From the NCBI GenBank assembly GCA_023427355.1, contig JAEZBK010000183.1:1-6094 (forward strand): a stretch of DNA of 6,094 nucleotides, written 5' to 3'. Position numbers and translations under genes: made by a program. This DNA comes from Pseudomonadota bacterium (GTDB lineage Bacteria > Pseudomonadota > Alphaproteobacteria > Micropepsales > Micropepsaceae). Below, in pieces: positions 1-6,094 of this stretch (position 1 is the stretch's first letter; each line of letters begins with the position of its first letter). Below the pieces are notes generated by a model, which had not been told where the DNA came from, did not search any database, and saw nothing but the letters and a program-made list of their open reading frames with translations.

Positions 1-3000
1 GGCCCGAGGTCATGGCCGACATCCTGGTATCGCTGAAATAGCGCAGGTCGGAGAGATTGGCCTGGCCTTCGCGCGCCAGAACATAAAAGGCATAGGCGCG
101 CGCCAAGGGCGGCTGGCCTTCCGCCGAGGCCATGCCGCGCAGCCATTCGCCGCCGCGGCGCAGGGCATCATCGGGCACGACATAATTCCTGCGCTTGGCG
201 GCATGGAGGAAATCCAGCGCATAGACCGAGACGAAGGAATCGGACTCGCTGCCCGCGCGCCACATGCCGAAATCGCCATCGGTGTTCTGCATGTCGAGCA
301 TCAGGTCGATCGCCTCTTGCAGGCGGGCGCGCAGCGCGGCATCGCGCGGCAGGCCCGCCAAGTCGGCCAGTTCGTTGAAGTCGAGCAGCGGCATGGCGCG
401 GCTGGCGGTCTGCTCGATGCAGCCATAGGGATATTTGTCGAGCCATTTCAGCAGACCGGCGACATTGGCATAGCCCGCCGTCGCCGAGGCTGTGAGCGTG
501 ACCGTGGCGCTGGCCGGAACCAGGCCGGTGATCAGCGCGCGGTTGGCCGTCCAGCTTGCGCCGGCGGCCAGGGGCTGCTGCTCCTCGCGCGTGATCTCGC
601 GCTGGGGCGAACGCACTTCGATGGGCCAGTTGCGCACCACCTTGAAGCCGCCAGGACCGGTGACTTCCAGCATCACGCTGCCCACGCCCAGCCCGGTGCC
701 GTTCAGCGTCATGGCCGCCAGCACGCGCTGGCCGCGCGCCAGCGTGCGGGTGACGGTGCTGGTGGCGGCCGCCAGCGGGCCGCGCGTCGTCAGCCGCGCG
801 GTATAATTGCCCGCCACGCCTTCGACATTGTCGAGATTGAGCCCGACCTGCGCGGAATCGCCGGGCGCCAGGAAGCGCGGCAGCACCAGATCGGCCACCA
901 CCGGATCGCGCACGGTCAGCATCTTTTGCGCGTTGCCCAGCTTGTCGCTGCTCCAGGCCACGGCCATCAGGCGCAGCGCGCCATTGAAGTCGGGAATGTC
1001 GAGCGCAATGGTGGCCGCGCCGCCCGACAGCTTCACCACGCCGGAGAAGAGCGCCACGCTCTTGATGGGCACCACGGCAAGGCCGCGCCCGCCCAGCGCG
1101 TCGCCGCCCTGGCGGATCGCGCCGGTGGGGGCGCGTTCGGGCCGGATGAGGCGGCCATAATCGTCGCGCATGTTCACGCCCAGGCGGCGCTTGCCGAAAT
1201 AATGCGCCACCGCGTCGGGCGACTTGAAATCGGTCAGTTGCAGGATGCCTTCATCCACCGCCGCGACCGTGACGAAGGCTTCCTCGTTGCGGCGCAGGCC
1301 CGTGACCTTGACCGGCACCGTCACGCGGCCGCGCGGGCGCACGCGTTCCGGCGTGCCCAGCGCGACATCGAGCGTGCGCGGGCTGTTGTCCACGCCCAGC
1401 CAGGCCACGCCGATGGCGCGCACCGGCTCGCGCCCCGTGACGGCGGAGAGCGGACGGTAATGCGTCACCAGCACATAGGCGCCCGCGCCCCATTCGGCGG
1501 AGACGGGAATATCCACCGTCACGCCCGCCGCGGGAGCTTCGATCACCTTGGAGGAGAAGATGCGGTCGCCCGCCACCACCACCAGCGCGCGGCCTGCCGC
1601 CGATGGCTGGATGCGCACCTTCGCCACGCTGCCCGGCGCATAGGCGGGCTTGTCGCCCGCCACCGGGATGCGATCGGGCCGGTCGCCCTCGCTGGAGGCG
1701 GCCCAGCCGGAATAGAAGCGGAAGGAGGAAGCCGCGCCGGACTTGTCGGTGACGGTGACGCGATAGGTGCCGTAGGGAAGCTGCTGCGCCGCGCGCGCGG
1801 GCGCATTGGCGGCAATGTTGAGCGACGACGAGGTGATCAGCCGTTCGCGCACGCGCGCCTGGTACCGCCATTCGCCTTCGGCCTGGTACCATTGATAGGA
1901 CGTGTCTTCGCGAATCCAGGAAATGGTGGCGCCGTTCAGCGCGATGCGCGCGCCCGCGCCATCGACCGCGATGACCTGGAAACCGGCGCGGGCATTTTCC
2001 GCGACCGATCCGCCGGTGAAATCGGGGCGAATGCCGATGAGCGGACGCTCCGAACGGACGGGAATGTCGAGCGCGCGGTCGGTGGTGCGCCCGCCCGGCT
2101 CATGGATGGAAATGCGGGCGGAAATCTTCAGCGGCAGGGTGGTGTCCGCCAGCGCGCCGGTGTTGGCGGCGATGCGCGAGACGCCTTGCGCATCGGTGGG
2201 CGGCACGGCGAGGTCGAGCCGCGTTTCGGCGAACTTGTCGTCCACGCGGCCAAACTGCCAGCCATTCCACTGCGCGAAGGGACGCGGGTCGGCCAGGATG
2301 CGCGCCTCGCCATCCCCGGTGAGGCCGGTGGCGGGCGGGCCATAGAGAAAACGCGCCTGGGCCCGCAGCTGGAACGCGCCGCCCGGCGCAACGGTGGGTG
2401 TCAGGGCGGTGAGTTCGACATTCAGGCGCTGGGGGACGAAATCGGCGACGTCGAACTGCACGCGGCCGATGGCGGGGGCCTTGGGGTCCACATAGGCCGA
2501 GACCTGCCAGCGGCCATGCGGCGCGGAGTTCGACAGGTTGAGCATCCAGGCGGTGGCGCCGGCCTGCAGGCGATCGCCCGCGATGGTGGTGCGGCCAGCC
2601 TCGACGCCATCGGGGCGCTGGGCCACCAGGGTGAGCGGCGCGGTGAGCGCGGCGCCGGTGCGGTCGCGCAGCATGGCGGTCATCTGCACCGTCTCGCCCG
2701 GGCGATAGACGCCGCGCTCGGTATAGAGGAAGGCGTCGGAGGGTCCGGGCGCGGTGCGGCCACCCACGCCGCGATCGGTCAGGTCGAAGGCCGAGCGGCG
2801 CAGGTCGAGCAGGTTGAAATCGTTGGCCGCGCCATAGGCCATCACCACCACCGGCTCGTCGCCGCCCGTGGCGCGGAACAGTCCGGCGGCGAAATCGGCG
2901 CGGCCATCGCTGCCGGTGGTGGCCGTGCCCAGCACAGTGTTGTTGCGCGCCACCAGCGTCAGGCGCACGCCCGACAGGGGACGGGCGTCATTGTAGGAGC

Positions 3001-3934
3001 GGGCGAAGACCGACAGGCCCGGCCCCTGGTTGCCATTGGCGGCGTTGGCGCCCTGGAAGCTGGTGAGGGCGATGTCGGAATCGATCACCCATTGCGCCGC
3101 CATCTGCGTGCCATAGTCGTTGGGATCGGTGGTGGCCTTGGCGGCATCCTGCGCCACCAGCACATAGGCGCCGGGGGCACGGCCCTTGAGCATCTCGCGG
3201 ATGGGGATGTTGGTGACGACATTGTCGTTCTTGACGTTCTGCACCGCCATGGTGCCCTGCCAGACCAGTGCGCCCTGGTTCTGCTCCAGCTGGCGCGCAT
3301 CCCAGTTCCACAGGCTGGTCTGGTCCAGCGTGTCGTTCTGGAGCTGCGCCAGCAGGCGGTCGCCGACGCGGATGACGCGGATCGCCAGGCTGTCGACATT
3401 GATGGTGCTGATGGGAACGCCCGACGCATTCTCGCGCGGCAGGATGATGCCGCCATTGAAGCGCACCAGGGCGGGCTTGTCGCGCAGTTCGACCGGCACC
3501 GTTTCGTCGCCGGGCAGCTTCGCCGCGGCGGCGTCGGGCAGGCCCGCCTTGAGGGTGACGTTGTAGGTCTTGTCGAAGGCCAGGCCCGCCAGGCAGAGCC
3601 GGTCGTCCACCACCCGCGCGGCGACCTTGGTGGCCGGATCGATCGCCAGATAGTCCTGGTAGTTGGTCTTGCCGGTGGCATCGAGGCGGCGGGTGAAGAC
3701 CAGGCAGGCTTCGGCCTGGGCCTTGCTGGTGTCGATCTCAAGCCGGCGGAAGGCGAATTCGGACGGGACGGCGGGCGCGGCGCCCGTGGCGGCCTGGAAG
3801 GAGGAGGTGATGCGGTCCATCACCCCGCCGCCGGGGGGCGTCTTGCCGGTGAGGTAGAGCCCGCCCACCGCCGCGAGCGCCAGTGCGCCCAGGCCAAGGC
3901 CGCCGATCAGGAAGGGTTTGAATTTGGGGTTCAT
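1..3934 (-). CDS. yfhM: Bacterial alpha-2-macroglobulin, YfhM/ECAM type, thioester-containing (3' end beyond window)
   Basis: Periplasmic protease trap: a protease cuts the bait region, the protein collapses around it, and the activated thioester binds it covalently (family knowledge). The frame is open for 1311 codons. Visible in order: hydrophobic N-terminal anchor (8-28); N-terminal MG-type domain with C77 and C114; ERGVYRPGE at 406-414; a DFVPQRLNVEL segment before the middle MG domains; a bacterial bait-domain region from about 750; AVDEGIL at about 892-898; an Arg-rich probable bait segment at 912-957; DIPDFNGALRLMAVAW-type A2M core; and YPYGCIEQTASR with C1172 and Q1175. The sequence stops inside the thioester domain. 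E. coli YfhM has 1653 residues with its thioester Cys at 1187 (recalled), so about 340 residues are missing. ATG 3934 is chosen because GGGAG lies 9 bases upstream and an in-frame TAG at 3962-3964 excludes a longer start. pbpC often follows this gene in other bacteria, but that position is outside the window. Confidence 0.95.
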   Translation of the reverse strand, partial: MNPKFKPFLIGGLGLGALALAAVGGLYLTGKTPPGGGVMDRITSSFQAATGAAPAVPSEFAFRRLEIDTSKAQAEACLVFTRRLDATGKTNYQDYLAIDPATKVAARVVDDRLCLAGLAFDKTYNVTLKAGLPDAAAAKLPGDETVPVELRDKPALVRFNGGIILPRENASGVPISTINVDSLAIRVIRVGDRLLAQLQNDTLDQTSLWNWDARQLEQNQGALVWQGTMAVQNVKNDNVVTNIPIREMLKGRAPGAYVLVAQDAAKATTDPNDYGTQMAAQWVIDSDIALTSFQGANAANGNQGPGLSVFARSYNDARPLSGVRLTLVARNNTVLGTATTGSDGRADFAAGLFRATGGDEPVVVMAYGAANDFNLLDLRRSAFDLTDRGVGGRTAPGPSDAFLYTERGVYRPGETVQMTAMLRDRTGAALTAPLTLVAQRPDGVEAGRTTIAGDRLQAGATAWMLNLSNSAPHGRWQVSAYVDPKAPAIGRVQFDVADFVPQRLNVELTALTPTVAPGGAFQLRAQARFLYGPPATGLTGDGEARILADPRPFAQWNGWQFGRVDDKFAETRLDLAVPPTDAQGVSRIAANTGALADTTLPLKISARISIHEPGGRTTDRALDIPVRSERPLIGIRPDFTGGSVAENARAGFQVIAVDGAGARIALNGATISWIREDTSYQWYQAEGEWRYQARVRERLITSSSLNIAANAPARAAQQLPYGTYRVTVTDKSGAASSFRFYSGWAASSEGDRPDRIPVAGDKPAYAPGSVAKVRIQPSAAGRALVVVAGDRIFSSKVIEAPAAGVTVDIPVSAEWGAGAYVLVTHYRPLSAVTGREPVRAIGVAWLGVDNSPRTLDVALGTPERVRPRGRVTVPVKVTGLRRNEEAFVTVAAVDEGILQLTDFKSPDAVAHYFGKRRLGVNMRDDYGRLIRPERAPTGAIRQGGDALGGRGLAVVPIKSVALFSGVVKLSGGAATIALDIPDFNGALRLMAVAWSSDKLGNAQKMLTVRDPVVADLVLPRFLAPGDSAQVGLNLDNVEGVAGNYTARLTTRGPLAAATSTVTRTLARGQRVLAAMTLNGTGLGVGSVMLEVTGPGGFKVVRNWPIEVRSPQREITREEQQPLAAGASWTANRALITGLVPASATVTLTASATAGYANVAGLLKWLDKYPYGCIEQTASRAMPLLDFNELADLAGLPRDAALRARLQEAIDLMLDMQNTDGDFGMWRAGSESDSFVSVYALDFLHAAKRRNYVVPDDALRRGGEWLRGMASAEGQPPLARAYAFYVLAREGQANLSDLRYFSDTRMSAMTSG
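410..421 (-). other. CIEQ thioester motif of the macroglobulin
   Basis: Codons TGC-ATC-GAG-CAG give C1172-I1173-E1174-Q1175 within YPYGCIEQTASR. This is the CxEQ signature in which Cys and Gln form the internal thioester. Both reactive residues are intact, so this is a covalent-trap member and not one of the bacterial macroglobulins that lack the thioester. Confidence 0.95.
1064..1201 (-). other. Probable bait region of the macroglobulin
   Basis: Residues 912-957 lie between the AVDEGIL motif and the next conserved A2M segment (VALFSG at 960-965). This is where the bait-containing stretch of YfhM-type proteins falls by position. It carries K915, R916, R917, R923, R928, R931, R934, R941, R950 and K958 plus several Gly and Pro, so it looks flexible and rich in trypsin-like sites. 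The exact borders are inferred. Confidence 0.55.
3851..3913 (-). other. N-terminal membrane anchor or signal segment of the macroglobulin
   Basis: Residues 8-28 (F8 to L28) are an unbroken Gly/Ala/Leu-rich hydrophobic stretch after a short basic start (K4, K6), followed by G30-K31 and a Pro/Gly-rich linker. There is no Cys before C77, so no lipobox is possible, unlike E. coli YfhM, which is a lipoprotein. I infer an uncleaved inner-membrane signal anchor with the body in the periplasm. A cleaved signal peptide cannot be excluded. Confidence 0.8.
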
Positions 3935-3943
3935 GATGGGGCG

Positions 3944-3948
3944 CTCCC
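3944..3948 (-). promoter_or_regulatory. Shine-Dalgarno GGGAG of the macroglobulin gene
   Basis: GGGAG lies 9 bases before ATG 3934. Together with the in-frame TAG at 3962-3964 it fixes the start of the macroglobulin. Confidence 0.75.
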
Positions 3949-3950
3949 GT

Positions 3951-3972
3951 GCCGGGGAAATCTAGCCCCGGC
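3951..3972 (-). promoter_or_regulatory. GC-rich hairpin just upstream of the macroglobulin ribosome site
   Basis: In transcript sense GCCGGGG (3972-3966) pairs perfectly with CCCCGGC (3957-3951) around the 8-base loop CTAGATTT. The stem ends two bases before the Shine-Dalgarno. No U-tract follows, so it is a poor intrinsic terminator. It may affect mRNA stability or translation of the macroglobulin; this role is inferred. Confidence 0.45.
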
Positions 3973-4029
3973 GGTGGGCGCGCGCCAGCAAACGCGGTGT
4001 TTCGATGCACCCGGATATGTGGGTGAATC

Positions 4030-6094
4030 TCAGAAATTGCGCGAGAGGGAGATTCTCCAGCGGCGGCCCATGCCCGGCAGCGCGCCCAGGTTGGCGTAGA
4101 TGTCGGCGTCGGGCGTGAAGAAGCGCGCGTCCAGTGCATTGTCGAGATTGAGCGCGGCCTCCCACGCCCCGAAACGGACAAAGGCCGAGGCATTGAGTGT
4201 CACATAGGACGGATAGGTGATCGGATCGGGCACGGTCTGGCGGGTCTGGCCCACATAGGTCGCCGCCAGCGTCGCGCCCCAGCCATCGCCGCTCCACGCC
4301 AGGGCGGGACTGATGACAGCATGGGGCATCAGCGCATTGTCATAATCGCCGGGGCCTTTGAGCGCCGAGAAGTCATAGACGAGATAGGAACCGCCGAAAC
4401 CGTCCTGGGGCGACACGCCCAGGCTGCGCGCGGGCACATAGGCAAAGCTGCGATCGGGGCCTGCGATGAAGGTGTGCTGCAGCCCGGCGGCCAGCGTGGC
4501 GCTGAGGCGATCGGTGACGAGCCAGCGCAGATCCAGCTCCACGCCCTCGCCGCGCGTGCCGGTGACGCTGATCGCGCCCACCACATTGAGCTGCGTGCGA
4601 TGCTGGCGATAGAGCGACAGGCCGGCCTCCAGGCCATCGCCGGCATATTTCACCCCCGCCTCTTCCAGCGTCGAGGTCGAGAGCCAGCCGCCATTGATGA
4701 GCAGGCTGGTGGGCACCTCGCCCGCCTGCCCGCCTTCGAGCGCATTCGCGCGGGCATAGGTGAAATAGGGCGTGAAGCCGCTGTCATCCTGCCAGGAAAG
4801 ACTGGCCGACCAGGAGAAGCGCCCGCCGCTGTTGCGGCCCGCAGGAGGCGCATAAGCCAGCACGCCCGCCTCGCGGCTGCGCACGGCGAAATGATCGTAA
4901 CGCCCGCCCAGCAGCAGGTGCAGCGGGCCATGGCCCAGATCGGAATAGGCGAAGAGACCGGCATTGTTGATGGTGCTGGACAGATCGCTTTCCCAGGCCA
5001 GGCCGATGGCGCCGGGCGGATCGGCGCGGAACGGGCTGTCGAAAATGTCGTTGGGCTGGGCGCCCACCGAGATATCGCGCCGGTCCAGTGCGATGATGCC
5101 GCTGTTGAAGCTCTGGCGGTCGCGCGCGCTGGTGTAGCGCCAGGACGCGCCCAGAACGGTGCGGGCTTCGAGGCCGCCAAAGGCGCGGTCGAAATCATAG
5201 CGGAGGCGGGCCTCGCCGATGCGCGCCATCACCGAAGCGGGAAAGCCATAGGAGACGAAACGGTCATTGCCCATCGCGTCGGCGAAGAGTTGCAGGCGCA
5301 GCGCATCGCCCGTTTCCAGGTCGCGGCGCATTTCCAGGAAGCCGGTATGGGTGTCGGTGCGGGAGAAGTCCTGGTCGGAGACGTGCACGGTGCGGCGGGA
5401 CAGGCGCGTGGCGCCCAGGCCGGTGTCAAGGCGATGGGAAGGCGTCGTGCCGCCCGGTATCGCCAGCGGCGAGAAGCCGGGATCGAAGGCATAGGGATTG
5501 CCGCCCAGCTCATCGAGCGTCAGGCGGCCATTGCCATCGGCATCGCGCAAGGACGTGTTGCGGCCGGTGATGTAGGCGCCCGTGTCGATCAGGGACTGGG
5601 TCAGGCGGTTCCAGCCGGGTGTCTGCACCTCGCCTTCCGAATGATGGAACAGGTAATCGCCCGACAGCGACCAGGGGCCTGACGCCAGGTCGGCGCTGAG
5701 CGACAGGCTTTGGCGGCGCGGATGCAGGCCGCGATAGAAGCTGTAGCTGTCATCGGCTTCGGCGCGCAGGCTGATACGGCCCTGGGCGCTGCCCAATGCG
5801 ATGGGTGTGACCGCCTGCAGCATCAGGTTGCGCTTTTCATAGGCGCCATAGGTGAGCGTGACGCGGTTCTCGTTGACCACGGCCGGGGCGAAATCCACCA
5901 GCCCGCCGATCTTTCCCGCACCCATCACGGGCGTGGGGGGGCCGCGCAGGATGGTGATCTGGCCTTGCAGCGGCGTGGCATAGGTTCCGCGGTTTTCGGC
6001 GCGCCGGAACCCGCGGAAATAATTTTCCGCCAGCGTGCCGCGCAAATTCACCGTGCCTTCGACGCCATAGAAGCTGGCGGTATAGGCGTTGGGC
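4030..6094 (-). CDS. TonB-dependent outer-membrane receptor, siderophore-receptor-like (5' end beyond window)
   Basis: Active importer of a scarce ligand through the outer membrane, energised by TonB-ExbB-ExbD (family knowledge). 687 residues and the TGA stop are visible; residue numbers count from the window edge. The plug is partly present: NLRGTLAENYFRGF at 16-29, the conserved ILRGPP at 48-53, and GAGKIGGLVDFAP at 58-70. About 600 residues of barrel follow, with alternating strands and long loops. NALDARFF and PDADIYANLGALPGMGRRW near the end and the terminal SLSRNF fit a TonB-receptor C-terminus with its final aromatic residue. I see no cysteine. The signal peptide, TonB box and early plug are missing, so the real start is upstream. 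The GTG at 6051 is only an internal Val codon, since the frame stays open to base 6093. The plug wording suggests a ferric-siderophore receptor, but the ligand cannot be assigned. An EF-hand-like loop lies at residues 184-195. Confidence 0.95.
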   Translation of the reverse strand, partial: PNAYTASFYGVEGTVNLRGTLAENYFRGFRRAENRGTYATPLQGQITILRGPPTPVMGAGKIGGLVDFAPAVVNENRVTLTYGAYEKRNLMLQAVTPIALGSAQGRISLRAEADDSYSFYRGLHPRRQSLSLSADLASGPWSLSGDYLFHHSEGEVQTPGWNRLTQSLIDTGAYITGRNTSLRDADGNGRLTLDELGGNPYAFDPGFSPLAIPGGTTPSHRLDTGLGATRLSRRTVHVSDQDFSRTDTHTGFLEMRRDLETGDALRLQLFADAMGNDRFVSYGFPASVMARIGEARLRYDFDRAFGGLEARTVLGASWRYTSARDRQSFNSGIIALDRRDISVGAQPNDIFDSPFRADPPGAIGLAWESDLSSTINNAGLFAYSDLGHGPLHLLLGGRYDHFAVRSREAGVLAYAPPAGRNSGGRFSWSASLSWQDDSGFTPYFTYARANALEGGQAGEVPTSLLINGGWLSTSTLEEAGVKYAGDGLEAGLSLYRQHRTQLNVVGAISVTGTRGEGVELDLRWLVTDRLSATLAAGLQHTFIAGPDRSFAYVPARSLGVSPQDGFGGSYLVYDFSALKGPGDYDNALMPHAVISPALAWSGDGWGATLAATYVGQTRQTVPDPITYPSYVTLNASAFVRFGAWEAALNLDNALDARFFTPDADIYANLGALPGMGRRWRISLSRNF
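5509..5544 (-). other. EF-hand-type calcium loop inside the receptor
   Basis: Residues 184-195 of the visible receptor read DADGNGRLTLDE. This fits the 12-residue EF-hand loop: Asp at 1 and 3, Asn at 5, Gly at 6, hydrophobic Leu at 8, Thr at 9 and Glu at 12. It sits between barrel segments in a long, probably extracellular, loop. Calcium binding is inferred from the pattern alone; no clear flanking helices are evident. Confidence 0.6.
5935..5952 (-). other. Conserved ILRGPP motif of the TonB-receptor plug
   Basis: Visible receptor residues 48-53 match the plug-domain core usually written as (V/I)LRGP. With GAGKIGGLVDF just after it, this shows that the second half of the plug is present and places the missing N-terminus upstream of base 6094. 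Confidence 0.85.

Larger units (their letters stand above)
3935..4029. other. 95-base gap between receptor and macroglobulin genes
   Basis: It contains a 7-bp GC-rich hairpin (3951-3972), a 10-base palindrome GGCGCGCGCC (3977-3986) and a weak CACCC/GGGTG inverted repeat (4008-4012 with 4021-4025). On the minus strand a TAGATT sits at 3960-3965, but I find no -35 box at suitable spacing, and no hairpin is followed by a U-tract. Co-transcription of the two genes is therefore possible but not shown. Confidence 0.6.

Noticed and set aside
1251..1892. Minus-strand 213-codon ORF
   Set aside because: Out-of-frame overlap within the macroglobulin gene; Arg/Gly/Ala-rich, no domain.
3085..3741. Minus-strand 218-codon ORF
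   Set aside because: It lies in another frame inside the macroglobulin gene and is rich in Arg, Pro, Ser and Ala, typical of out-of-frame GC-rich sequence. The macroglobulin frame has checked motifs on both sides with no frameshift (C77, Y404, D894 and C1172 share one register).
3960..3992. Possible promoter with TAGATT as -10 and TTGCTG as -35 on the minus strand
   Set aside because: The spacing is about 21 bases, too long for a typical sigma-70 promoter, and TAGATT lies within the hairpin loop region.
4008..4025. Possible terminator hairpin after the receptor stop
   Set aside because: The stem is only five pairs (CACCC/GGGTG) with an 8-base loop and no U-tract after it.
4321..5682. 453-codon plus-strand ORF
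   Set aside because: It is an exact-register antisense shadow of the receptor gene, Ala/Gly/Gln-rich with no recognisable domain. It ends where the receptor uses a TCA serine codon (5680-5682).
6049..6051. GTG as the start of the receptor
   Set aside because: The frame is open upstream to the window edge and already encodes plug residues (VEGTVNLRG context), so GTG is an internal Val.

Overview
The window is GC-rich (roughly two thirds by eye) and is filled by two genes on the minus strand. Both are cut by the window edges. Codon choice is strongly G/C at third positions, and the protein wording resembles Alphaproteobacteria such as sphingomonad or Caulobacter-type Gram-negatives. That assignment is an inference; no rRNA or other marker is present.

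Reading in the direction of transcription (right to left): bases 6094-4030 hold the C-terminal 687 residues of a TonB-dependent outer-membrane receptor. It lacks its signal peptide, TonB box and the first part of the plug, but keeps the rest of the plug, the whole barrel and the terminal Phe. A 95-base gap (4029-3935) follows. It holds a GC-rich 7-bp hairpin directly upstream of a good Shine-Dalgarno sequence. Bases 3934-1 then hold the first 1311 residues of a bacterial alpha-2-macroglobulin of the YfhM (ECAM) type, including an intact CIEQ thioester motif. The last few hundred residues lie beyond base 1.

The macroglobulin frame runs off the window without a stop, so a stop-to-stop ORF search misses it. 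Such a search instead reports a 1298-codon plus-strand ORF (203-4099), which is an exact-register antisense shadow and not a gene. The same applies to a 453-codon plus-strand ORF (4321-5682) opposite the receptor.

The two products would work in neighbouring compartments: the receptor imports a ligand through the outer membrane, and the macroglobulin is held in the periplasm as a thioester protease trap. Whether they are one transcription unit cannot be settled from 95 bases without a clear terminator or promoter. I found no mobile elements, tRNA, rRNA, CRISPR arrays or signs of recent transfer. The most unusual details are a perfect EF-hand-type calcium loop in the receptor, an N-terminal anchor without a lipobox in the macroglobulin, and its arginine-rich probable bait segment.
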